From Photobacterium alginatilyticum (GTDB lineage Bacteria > Pseudomonadota > Gammaproteobacteria > Enterobacterales > Vibrionaceae): 64,000 bases of DNA. The DNA is taken from the NCBI RefSeq assembly GCF_009910675.1, contig NZ_RSEJ01000001.1, forward strand, positions 372,001 to 436,000. The letters run 5' to 3'. Positions 17,933 through 26,091 of this stretch are shown piece after piece. The notes under the pieces are model-generated. The model did not search any database and was not told the origin of the DNA. It saw only the letters and a list, made by a program, of their open reading frames with translations. Both the position numbers and the translations under genes were made by a program. Numbering within the stretch: position 1 is the first letter of the stretch; each line of letters begins with the position of its first letter.

Positions 17933-20176
17933 TTACCGGCCTCTGAGTTCCGCGATAAGCAACCGCTGAGTCAGCTTATCTTGGATACTGGTTGGGTTTT
18001 CCAAACCAATTCGTTTTAACAATGGCTGTATGGTTTTATCTGGCTTAGGTGTTGTGATCGCGTTTAATATGCACTTGATTTTACCCTTAGGTGTCGCCGT
18101 TTTAGCTTTCAAGGCTTTTAACGCTTTGCCTAGCTGAAGCTCCTCGGCCGTAAAGCTACAGCCAAACGGGAACGGGCCAAATATATTTTGCTGGGTATAC
18201 TTCTGGTAAATGCCTTGAATGGACTCAGGCGTGTTGTTGCCAAACTCAACTGGGATTGTATAGTCTTTGGCGACTTTACCTGCCGCTTTTGCCTGATCTA
18301 GCAATTGCTGCTGGAAACGAGAGTCGGCGATTTTGATCAGCTCAGTGTATACAACGTGATCAGGCTTACCGCGTAAGTCAGCAATACCATATTCAGTGAT
18401 GACAATATCCCTCAACTGACGTGGAATGGTGGTATGGCCATAGTTAAACATGATATTCGACTTCAACTTGCCATTTCGAACGCTACAGCTCCGAAGCTTC
18501 ATTATAGAACGAGAGTCAGGTAGCTGGTGGGACTGGGCAACAAAGTTGTACTGACCACCGACACCACTGACAACCTGGCCGTTTTCCAGTGCATCGGAGA
18601 TTGCCGAACCGTTCAGGGTGACCATCATTGCAGAGTTAATGAAACGCGCATGCTTGCGTTGTGCCTGTTTCAGTTGCTGGCTGCCAATGAAGTGGTCATA
18701 GAGATCATTGACATAGTTGACACTGGTCATGCAGAACTTTTTATGGTCTTCATCACTCAGGTTATTGAGTGCTTCATAGAAGTCTTTCGGTCCGATAAAG
18801 AATGCACCGTGCATCACGGCTCCGCCGCTGAGTTTGTCGCCTAAGCAGAACTTGGTGATCCACTGCAGCGCTTCGGCATCACCCAGGTTCGCCTGCATGG
18901 TTTGATGCTGGGCCTGAAGCTGACCGTTGAAGAACTCGACGGATTCGCGGAATACACCGATGCGTTTCAGGTAGCTCACATCTTTGGCTGTTAATTGCTG
19001 ATGAATCGCGTCGTGCTCAAGTAAAGTCAGCAGAGTCGAGACGCTAACGTCAGTTGTGATTTTTTTGTTGTTTAGTAAGGTCTGAACGGTGAGATCTTCG
19101 AATACTTCACGCTTAAGAATCCCTGCTTTGTAGAGGTTCATAAAACCATCGACCATCAGCTCACTACAACCATAGAGGCCCTCTTCGAAAATACCGCGAT
19201 CACCGACACTGCGGGTGATCGGGAACTTCTCGGCAATGTTCAGCTCGTCTACGATTTGGTTGTAGACAGCGTTGTTCTGGTGCCGAAGCAGGGTGCTGTA
19301 AATCAGTGCACTACTGAGCGAGCCGATCCCAACCTGCAGTGTTCCGCCATCTTTAAGCAGTGTACTGGCGTAGAAGCCAATCATATGGTCTTCTGGTGAG
19401 ATACTAGCATGGGGAGCGGCGAACAAGGCGTAGTCCTTGTTGTCTGGCTTCAGGTTCTGGTCGAGGACAAAATCAAAAACATTATCAGCTACTTCAGCAT
19501 GGTTTTGCATGAAAGGCATGTTGGAATTGACTTCCGCTATCATCGCAACAGGTTTACCACTGTCCTGCATTTCTTTGAGAACCGGCGCAAAGTCGAGAGC
19601 CAAATCAGAGTTACTGCACAAGCTATAGGTAGTAACGCCGTCTATCGTACGTTTGGCGACCAGCTGACCAACAACATTGACCCCTTTGTCCAGCAAATCG
19701 CGGACGGCGTGGGTATAGTTGGTACTGGTATAGTTTTGCTGTTGCGGGCTGTTGAGGAAGCTACCTGCTTTGAAGAAAAATTCACTGATGGTGATGTTGG
19801 GTGGAACCTCACCTTTTCTTAAATCCATGATGTAGTCGATATCTGGGACATCTGCGAACTCGCGTTCGACAAAGGGTTCCAGAAAGTTTTTCTCCAGCTT
19901 GCTTTTACCAACAGGCTTTTCCAGCGTGATCCCGGTTTCGATACGCAGCGTAATACTTGGATCTGCCTTGGCACGCTGGTAAAGCGCATTGACAAAGGAG
20001 ACAGGTTTACCTATTGCCAACGGAGCACCAAGGACAATCTCCTTACCGACGACCTCAATGATGTGATCGACGAGCTTTTCGGCATCAGCGAATTCCGGGG
20101 CTGCTGGTTTGGCCTGTGAGGCGGCATTGGTGGCAAGAGGTGTAACGTGGGTATCAACTAACTCTAATACTGACAT
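17933..20176 (-). CDS. Acetyl-CoA hydrolase/transferase family protein
   Basis: CoA-transferase-fold enzyme of 747 residues, far longer than the roughly 500-residue acetyl-CoA hydrolase/succinyl-CoA:acetate CoA-transferase family. The C-terminal half carries the recognisable parts: LQVGIGSLSSALIY, GRGIF-like SVGDRGIFEEGLYG, SGVGGQYNFVAQSHQLPDSRS, and VITEYGIADLRGKPDHV near residue 600. The N-terminal half is also CoA-transferase-like (VLGAPLAIGKPVSFVNALYQRA). It should move CoA between acyl groups or hydrolyse acyl-CoA in the cytoplasm. ATG has AAGGA upstream. It is divergent from the phasin and wax synthase genes and followed by the Cys-Pro protein. In this setting it may balance acyl-CoA supply for storage lipid; substrate uncertain. 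Confidence 0.85.
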   Translation of the reverse strand: MSVLELVDTHVTPLATNAASQAKPAAPEFADAEKLVDHIIEVVGKEIVLGAPLAIGKPVSFVNALYQRAKADPSITLRIETGITLEKPVGKSKLEKNFLEPFVEREFADVPDIDYIMDLRKGEVPPNITISEFFFKAGSFLNSPQQQNYTSTNYTHAVRDLLDKGVNVVGQLVAKRTIDGVTTYSLCSNSDLALDFAPVLKEMQDSGKPVAMIAEVNSNMPFMQNHAEVADNVFDFVLDQNLKPDNKDYALFAAPHASISPEDHMIGFYASTLLKDGGTLQVGIGSLSSALIYSTLLRHQNNAVYNQIVDELNIAEKFPITRSVGDRGIFEEGLYGCSELMVDGFMNLYKAGILKREVFEDLTVQTLLNNKKITTDVSVSTLLTLLEHDAIHQQLTAKDVSYLKRIGVFRESVEFFNGQLQAQHQTMQANLGDAEALQWITKFCLGDKLSGGAVMHGAFFIGPKDFYEALNNLSDEDHKKFCMTSVNYVNDLYDHFIGSQQLKQAQRKHARFINSAMMVTLNGSAISDALENGQVVSGVGGQYNFVAQSHQLPDSRSIMKLRSCSVRNGKLKSNIMFNYGHTTIPRQLRDIVITEYGIADLRGKPDHVVYTELIKIADSRFQQQLLDQAKAAGKVAKDYTIPVEFGNNTPESIQGIYQKYTQQNIFGPFPFGCSFTAEELQLGKALKALKAKTATPKGKIKCILNAITTPKPDKTIQPLLKRIGLENPTSIQDKLTQRLLIAELRGR

Positions 20177-20250
20177 TTTGCATTCCTTGTTCGATATTCT
20201 TATTGGAGACAGGCATTTTCTTATTATTATCGAATTGTATTCTTCGTGTT

Positions 20251-20276
20251 AAAACTAGAGTCGTCACTCTAGTTTT
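20251..20276. promoter_or_regulatory. Inverted repeat in the divergent control region
   Basis: AAAACTAGAGT, CGTC, ACTCTAGTTTT: perfect 11-bp arms, 75 bp upstream of the acyl-CoA hydrolase start and in the 390-bp region shared with the phasin gene. It is either an operator or a leader hairpin. The rest of the region is AT-rich without other clear signals. Confidence 0.5.
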
Positions 20277-20563
20277 ATAATTTGATGATAGTTCTGTCTC
20301 AATAAATTGAACTTAGTCACAGTGAGCATATTTAGACTAAAAAAAACACAATTTGGTGGAGGATTCTAATTTTTGAGGTGAACTGTTTTTGTTTTTATAA
20401 ATCAATGGTATATGAGTAAGTTTTTTAGATTTACAGTAATCTGTGATCTTGCTATCAGTTCATAATTCAGATTAGAAAGAATGATCTAATTCTGATTGTT
20501 ACGCTTTGGTTTGGTTATAAATTCGCTTGAAATACCCAACGAGATATTAATAGGGAAAGAGTT

Positions 20564-20929
20564 ATGATTAATCCGATGAATATGATGGGGAATATTAAAT
20601 CTGTGGCCAATATGGGTGAGAAGTCGCTGAAAAATGTCGTATTGGCAGGTTTGGGTGCATACAGTAAAGGTATCGAGCAGGCTGGCATGGCTCAGCATTT
20701 GGCCACCAAGCGTTTTAGTGATCTGGTTGAAAAAGGCCTGGAGGTTGAGACGGAAACACTAGAACGTGTCAAGGTGACACAATCTGCTATTTTGAAACGC
20801 TCAGAATCACAGTTTAATACCGCCTTAAACAAAACTTGTGGCCTTGATCGCAATCGTCTGTCTGATTTTGAAGATAAAGTTGATCGACTGCAGCTTGCAG
20901 TGGAAAAGCTAGCGAAAGAAGTTAAATAG
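20564..20929 (+). CDS. Phasin-like granule-associated protein
   Basis: 121 residues. The segment KNVVLAGLGAYSKGIEQAG followed by a helical F..LVEKG-type stretch (FSDLVEKGLEVETETLERVK) matches the polyhydroxyalkanoate granule-associated (PhaI/PhaF-type) phasins. The C-terminal helix (FEDKVDRLQLAVEKLAKEVK) is a leucine-heptad oligomerisation helix. Phasins coat hydrophobic storage inclusions in the cytoplasm. No PHA synthase is in the window, and the next gene is a wax ester/triacylglycerol synthase, so here it may coat neutral-lipid droplets. Good context for start: GGGAAAGAG precedes ATG. Confidence 0.82.
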   Translation: MINPMNMMGNIKSVANMGEKSLKNVVLAGLGAYSKGIEQAGMAQHLATKRFSDLVEKGLEVETETLERVKVTQSAILKRSESQFNTALNKTCGLDRNRLSDFEDKVDRLQLAVEKLAKEVK

Positions 20930-21010
20930 CAACAACCTGCGAGTGTTTTGATTCACCGATTATTGTTTGAGGCAGATTGGCCGCCAAGCAAGCTAGATAA
21001 GGAACATCAT

Positions 21011-22681
21011 ATGCCAAGTTTGTCTCTTCTTGACTTCAGCTTCATTGCCTTTGAAACGGCAAAGACACCAATGCACGTTACCGGGTTGGTCATTCTCGAG
21101 CCGCCGGAAGAACACGCGGCGACATATGCCCAGGACTTATACAGTCACTTTTTGCAGCAGACAGAGACGATTCCTCCGTTCAACTGGAAGTTAAATTGGT
21201 CGCTGACAGGTAAACCTCGTTGGGATGTCATGCGCAATGTCAATTTGGAAGACCATTTGCGGATCACCATGCTGCCGTCACCGGGAACGGAACATCAGCT
21301 CCAGCAGGTTGTCGGTCGTCTTCACAGCCAGGTATTGGATCGCAGCCGCCCAATGTGGGAACTGTGGGTCATCGGTGGACTTGAAAATAACCGTGTCGCC
21401 CTAGTGATGAAGATCCACCACTCAATGGCTGATGGTGTGCGCGCAAGCCGTATCTTTACCGATAGTTGTTCGGCCGATGTTGAGGATTCGTTTGAGAATA
21501 AACCGTTTTGGCAATGTGATTTGCGCAAGAGCCGGTCTCAGCGTCGTGAAGAAACGCATCTGACCGACATGGTGATGAAGACGGCAATGGCTGCATCGAA
21601 GCAGATATCCCTGATTCCGTCCATGTTTCGATTGGGTAGCAAGCTGGCGCTAAAAGCGGTGAAACTTGCCGATTGTGATTTGAAAGTGCCATTTACCGCA
21701 CCCAAGACACCGTTCAACCTGAGTCCGAAGCGCAGCCGGGCCGTTAGTCTGGGCAACTTTTCTATTGGCCAGTTAAAGCATATCAGCCGGATCACCGGTG
21801 CATCAATGAATGACATCTTGTTTACCGTGAGTGATATCGCGTTGAACCGCTACCTTATTGACCGTGCTATACCGCTAAGAAAGCCGTTGGTTGCGATGAT
21901 GCCGATCAACCTGCGTGGTAAAGGTAGCGGCGGTGTTGAAGTCAAGGGTAACAAAATGTCGGTTGGACATGTGGAACTGGGCAAGCCCCACCTGAGTGCT
22001 TTGGAAAGGCTAGAAGCGATCCAGCACGCGACGCTAGATCTAAAGAAAGAAGCTTTGAATATCTCGCCGGATGCTTATGTAAACTATTCATTGCTGGTCA
22101 ATGGGGTTTCGCTGTTTAGTGGTAAGTTTGGTCTGAATAACTTTATCCCACCAGCGAGTAACTTGCTTATCTCTAACGTTCCCGGGGCGAAAGAAAAGCT
22201 CTATTTCATGGGCGCTAAAGTACAGGAGCAGTACCCGGTGTCGCTTCTGATGCCAGGCCAGACGCTTAACATCACTTTCTTTAGTAATGCCGATATCATG
22301 TACTTTTCGCTGGTGGCTTGTAACCAGTCATTGCCTGGTTTCGAGGTGATAGCCGATTACATGGTTGAAGCGTTGGAAGATATTGAGGCGGAAGTGATGA
22401 ATACTGCGGTATCGGCAGTTGCAGAGCAGCTTGAGTATCGCGAGGATGAAACGCTTGCGGTCGAGACGGCAGTAGAAGCGGCGAACTACTCATTAACACC
22501 TGAAGATGAAGAGTTCGAGATCCTTTTTGCCGAGAAGCAGAAAAAAGTCGAAGAGCTTGAAAAGCAACTGGCGAAGCTGACGGAAATGTTGTCAGCTACT
22601 GTTGAGGTTGATCCTCAGGCGGCGGCAAAAAATCAGGATAGCCTGGAAGACTCAGAGAGGAAAGCAGCAAGTCTTCACTAG
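21011..22681 (+). CDS. Wax ester synthase/diacylglycerol acyltransferase
   Basis: WS/DGAT family enzyme (556 residues) that joins acyl-CoA to a fatty alcohol (wax ester) or diacylglycerol (triacylglycerol). The catalytic HHxxxDG motif is HHSMADG at 136-142. The N-terminus SLLDFSFIAFETAKTPMHV matches the family start, RPMWELWVI replaces the usual PLW motif, and MNDILFTVSDIALNRYL and NLLISNVPGAKEKLY are the later conserved blocks. Beyond about residue 450 there is an acidic tail with a coiled coil (EKQKKVEELEKQLAKLTEML), longer than usual. ATG 21011 has AAGGA upstream and fits the family; the earlier TTG/ATT-type start is not needed. Cotranscribed with the phasin; terminator follows. Confidence 0.92.
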   Translation: MPSLSLLDFSFIAFETAKTPMHVTGLVILEPPEEHAATYAQDLYSHFLQQTETIPPFNWKLNWSLTGKPRWDVMRNVNLEDHLRITMLPSPGTEHQLQQVVGRLHSQVLDRSRPMWELWVIGGLENNRVALVMKIHHSMADGVRASRIFTDSCSADVEDSFENKPFWQCDLRKSRSQRREETHLTDMVMKTAMAASKQISLIPSMFRLGSKLALKAVKLADCDLKVPFTAPKTPFNLSPKRSRAVSLGNFSIGQLKHISRITGASMNDILFTVSDIALNRYLIDRAIPLRKPLVAMMPINLRGKGSGGVEVKGNKMSVGHVELGKPHLSALERLEAIQHATLDLKKEALNISPDAYVNYSLLVNGVSLFSGKFGLNNFIPPASNLLISNVPGAKEKLYFMGAKVQEQYPVSLLMPGQTLNITFFSNADIMYFSLVACNQSLPGFEVIADYMVEALEDIEAEVMNTAVSAVAEQLEYREDETLAVETAVEAANYSLTPEDEEFEILFAEKQKKVEELEKQLAKLTEMLSATVEVDPQAAAKNQDSLEDSERKAASLH

Positions 22682-22702
22682 AATCACCCCACTCACGTAA
22701 AT

Positions 22703-22738
22703 AAAGGCCATATAACGCTATGTTATATGGCCTTTTTG
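22703..22738 (+). terminator. Terminator of phasin-wax synthase operon
   Basis: 14-bp perfect stem AAAGGCCATATAAC with its complement, 5-base loop, then TTTTT. Confidence 0.9.
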
Positions 22739-22909
22739 ATGGCCGAGAGAATGATGCGGTTTTGTGGTTGAGTCGAAATTAGCACATGCTCAACAGTGGT
22801 GTTTCGTTTCTTGATGAGTGGGCCGAACAAGTTCTTATCGTACGTAATATCATTTAGCTCAATCATTAAAATTATCTATTGAATTATTGTTGTTTCAATA
22901 GGTTAGGTT

Positions 22910-25705
22910 ATGAATATAAGTAAGGTTGCGTTGGCGATTTCGGCTGCATTTATTATCTCTGGATGTGGTGGCAGTGACAGTGGTGAAAGTGGAAAAATTA
23001 CGCCTAAGCCGCCGACTGTGCCGACACAAGTTGAGAATAAATCGCTGTCGGTAACAGTTATAGATGGATATCTGGAAGGTGCCACGGTTTGGTTGGATAA
23101 GAAAGAAAACCAGAATTTCATGCCAGATGGAGATGAACTGCAGGCGGTAACCAATAAACAGGGTGTAGTAGTCTTTAATGACATTGACCCTGAATCCTTA
23201 GACAAATATGTATTGGTAGCAAAAGCAACAGCGGGAAAGACCATTGATCAAGACAATGGCAAGACTGTTGCCAACTCGTTTTATCTCACGGCACCACTAA
23301 TCGTTGGTGAAAACGTACAATTGCGCACCTTCAAGCAATCTGCCACCTATTCAAGTGTTGTCACTCCTTTGACAACCCTGGTCGAAATGAAACTGAGGCA
23401 GTCAGGCTCCGCTGCCAGTGCAGCTTCTATAACTGAAGCCAGTAAACAGGTTGCCGCAGAGCTTGGCCTTAACGCCGATAATGCCCAAGTTGTACTGTCT
23501 GACTTTAAGAAACTCTCATCAGTAGAAGCTGCAAAAGTTGAACAGGCGGCTGTCTCACTGGTAGTTGCCGGGGCAATGCCAACAACGTTAGATGAACTGG
23601 CAGCACAGGCGGATATTGTATTGGGGCGCAGCGGTACGGTTACCAGCAGCGTGAAAGATGCTGGTAGCGATGAGATCGTTATTTATGATGCGGATGCTGC
23701 CGATAGTGTTAAGGTCGTGAAAAAGGCGGACAGTGATGGCGACGGTGTGATCGATGCACTAGATGCTTTCCCAGACGATGACACCGAGTGGTATGACTCT
23801 GATGGTGATAAGGTAGGCAACAATGCAGACACCGACGATGACGGTGATGGGCATGATGATGATAAAGATGCCTTCCCGTTAGAGCCTTCCGAGCACAAGG
23901 ATGCAGATTCAGATGGCATCGGTAATAATGAAGATCCGAACGATGATAACGACAGCGTTTTAGATAATAAGGATGCCTTCCCGGAAGACCCTTCTGAAGA
24001 CACAGATACCGATACTGATGGCATTGGGAATAATAAAGATACCGATGATGACGGCGACGGGGTGGATGATACCGATGACCGTTTCCCTCTGAATGGAAAT
24101 GAGTCGGCAGATACTGATAATGATGGTATCGGCAATAACAGTGACGACGATGATGATGGCGATGGCTACATAGATAGCCAGGATAATGAGCCGCTGAACA
24201 AACTTGTTATTCCTGAAACGTTCAATGCCTGCCTTGAAACTCTGCCTGATTACCCAGAAGGCACAGCAGCACGCCCGGATGGCTCAAATAGTCTGTTATA
24301 CACTATTTCAAAGTTGAACAACGGCCAGACAGAGCGTAGTCAGTCAACACAAACAGAGCGTTATGTCGGTCAGCGCGTCGGATTGCCAGATGGTAACCTA
24401 GCGGAAAGAACTATTGATGTAACCCAGATTGTCACTCAAACACCGGGGGCACAAGCAGGGGTTTGGAATCCCGGCTTTGAACTATCTTACGTCGATGCTG
24501 ATAACCAACAATATCTTGGCTATGAAGATGTATTCCGCCGCTGGTGGGGAATTAATCTTGCGACCAATGCGCCTAATGACATGACGTTGAAGGAGAAGAC
24601 AACGAGTTGGGTGGACCGCATTGACCATCGTTCTCCAGAAGCCGCAATAAGGCATGAGAAAATTTCTTCTGTCTATGTCGGAAAAGAAATCATTGATACT
24701 TTATTTGGACTTCGCGAAGCCTGTGTAGTACAGCATGATTCCGAGTTTAAGTGGAATGATGCAGGCAAATATTCAGTTGAAAGCGCTAAGCGTTATCTGG
24801 ATAAGGACCGGATAGTGGTTAGAGAGGAGAAAGATAACCTTGAATATAATCTTAATAGCGAGGGGGAGCCAGAGAGTGAACCAAGCTGGGGATATACTGA
24901 TTCTGTAAAAGTGCTGAATGGCATGATTCATAACGGAGTGTTGTATGGTCAGGATCCTGTAACTAGCCATGTTCCTGAAGATCAGCCTGTTACGATGGCA
25001 CAGTGCTTAGCAGATCTCCCTGATGCTGATTATGAACGGAAGAAAAATGACAGCCTACTGTTCAATATGTACCGCTCTGGCAGCAAAGTAGATGCAAACA
25101 GTAAAGAGGTTGAGACAACAGAGCAATATGGAACGTACGAATTCGTCTCGTTGGTAGATTCAGGGATATCTTGGCAAGGGTATGAAGGTTTAGTTGAAAG
25201 TTTGCTAAAAGGTACATTCACAAGTGGTTATGCGTTCATTGAACGGTATTTCGAGCATGCTAATGGAATGATGGCGGGCTTTGAAGGTCGCGAAAATGGC
25301 ATTGATAATATCGCCTGGGGTCATAAAAATACCTTGAGTCAGCAGCGCTCAGTTGAGGGTTCTTATTTCATACCAGAAGTTCATTATCATGAAGCAAGTT
25401 TGCTAAACCCGACAGAACAAAAAGCCAGCTTTAAGCAGGTGCAACATGTTGTTTTTGCAGGTGTAGAACAAGTTGTTGACTTCGCGTTAGATAGAACTGT
25501 TCCAGCATGTAAATACTATTCTCGCTTGGAAACCACCTTCTATCAGGCTGATGGTTCGCCACTGTTGGATGAAGCTAACAATCCGGTCAAGGATTTTATC
25601 GATGAGACGGTATGGCGGGATAACAAAGGGATAATCAATCGTGATCGTAAGACTCAAAAATGGGATTATGAGCATTGGTATCGCAGGCCTGCAGTGAAGC
25701 AGTAA
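22910..25705 (+). CDS. Large lipoprotein with calcium-binding (thrombospondin type 3-like) repeats
   Basis: 931 residues. Lipoprotein signal with lipobox ISGC at about residue 19, then a Ser/Gly linker. Residues about 45-230 form a beta-rich domain beginning VTVIDGYLEGATVWLDK, similar to domains seen in other marine surface lipoproteins. Residues about 273-425 are at least five Asp-rich repeats of the pattern D.DGDG..D..D.FP.D, typical of calcium-binding thrombospondin type 3 repeats. The C-terminal 500 residues contain two related halves, each starting with a Cys-L-x-x-LPD segment (ACLETLPD near 436, QCLADLPD near 696), of unknown function. Probably outer-membrane anchored. Own terminator; placed inside the lipid locus but no sign of a lipid function. 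Confidence 0.8.
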   Translation: MNISKVALAISAAFIISGCGGSDSGESGKITPKPPTVPTQVENKSLSVTVIDGYLEGATVWLDKKENQNFMPDGDELQAVTNKQGVVVFNDIDPESLDKYVLVAKATAGKTIDQDNGKTVANSFYLTAPLIVGENVQLRTFKQSATYSSVVTPLTTLVEMKLRQSGSAASAASITEASKQVAAELGLNADNAQVVLSDFKKLSSVEAAKVEQAAVSLVVAGAMPTTLDELAAQADIVLGRSGTVTSSVKDAGSDEIVIYDADAADSVKVVKKADSDGDGVIDALDAFPDDDTEWYDSDGDKVGNNADTDDDGDGHDDDKDAFPLEPSEHKDADSDGIGNNEDPNDDNDSVLDNKDAFPEDPSEDTDTDTDGIGNNKDTDDDGDGVDDTDDRFPLNGNESADTDNDGIGNNSDDDDDGDGYIDSQDNEPLNKLVIPETFNACLETLPDYPEGTAARPDGSNSLLYTISKLNNGQTERSQSTQTERYVGQRVGLPDGNLAERTIDVTQIVTQTPGAQAGVWNPGFELSYVDADNQQYLGYEDVFRRWWGINLATNAPNDMTLKEKTTSWVDRIDHRSPEAAIRHEKISSVYVGKEIIDTLFGLREACVVQHDSEFKWNDAGKYSVESAKRYLDKDRIVVREEKDNLEYNLNSEGEPESEPSWGYTDSVKVLNGMIHNGVLYGQDPVTSHVPEDQPVTMAQCLADLPDADYERKKNDSLLFNMYRSGSKVDANSKEVETTEQYGTYEFVSLVDSGISWQGYEGLVESLLKGTFTSGYAFIERYFEHANGMMAGFEGRENGIDNIAWGHKNTLSQQRSVEGSYFIPEVHYHEASLLNPTEQKASFKQVQHVVFAGVEQVVDFALDRTVPACKYYSRLETTFYQADGSPLLDEANNPVKDFIDETVWRDNKGIINRDRKTQKWDYEHWYRRPAVKQ

Positions 25706-25722
25706 TAATTACGTTTATGAAA

Positions 25723-25746
25723 AAAGGCCGCAAAAGCGGCCTTTAT
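25723..25746. terminator. Bidirectional terminator
   Basis: AAAGGCCGC, AAAA loop, GCGGCCTTT between convergent genes; A-rich left flank and T-containing right flank. Confidence 0.85.
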
Positions 25747-25766
25747 ACTGTCATTATTCGAAGGAA

Positions 25767-26033
25767 TTATGCGTAAGCTGCAGTCAGCTCAGTGACCTTA
25801 TCAACATACTGCTGCATTGCAGTTTCAGCATCCATGCCTTTCAGGCCTTCCCATGCCTCGTACTTGGCAGCGCCTTTGAAATCAAACATACCAGGACGTT
25901 TACCGTGTACATCACCATCCGTTGCCTGCTTGTACAGAGAATACAGTGCGAGCAACTCTTCATTTGATGGGCGTTTGGTCAGTTTTTTAACGTCTAGTTG
26001 TGCTTGTTCAAAGTTTTCTTTTAGATCAGCCAT
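25767..26033 (-). CDS. Acyl-CoA-binding protein
   Basis: 88-residue ACBP, a four-helix cytoplasmic carrier of long-chain acyl-CoA. Family residues are clear: FEQAQLDVKKL, LLALYSLYKQATDGDV, then RPGMFDFKGAAKYEAWEGLKGM with the Tyr/Lys/Trp ligand contacts, and AMQQYVDKV. ACBPs are universal in eukaryotes but patchy in bacteria. It lies 58 bp upstream of the terminator and downstream of the fatty acyl-CoA reductase on the same strand... the gene order on the minus strand places the reductase after it, so ACBP starts 58 bp beyond the reductase start region in a separate or shared transcript. AAGGA precedes ATG. It probably feeds acyl-CoA to the reductase and wax synthase. Confidence 0.93.
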   Translation of the reverse strand: MADLKENFEQAQLDVKKLTKRPSNEELLALYSLYKQATDGDVHGKRPGMFDFKGAAKYEAWEGLKGMDAETAMQQYVDKVTELTAAYA

Positions 26034-26091
26034 GATTTTGTCCTTAAATAGTTGTTACCTAGCCACACCCTTGAGACGAGTGTTTGGTTGA

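Noticed and set aside
19409..19822. 137-codon plus-strand frame
   Set aside because: Antisense to the acyl-CoA hydrolase; no ribosome-binding site.
23683..24135. 150-codon Ser-rich minus-strand frame
   Set aside because: It is the complement of the Asp-rich repeats of the lipoprotein; the Ser/Ser-Glu pattern follows from GAT/GAC repeats read backwards.
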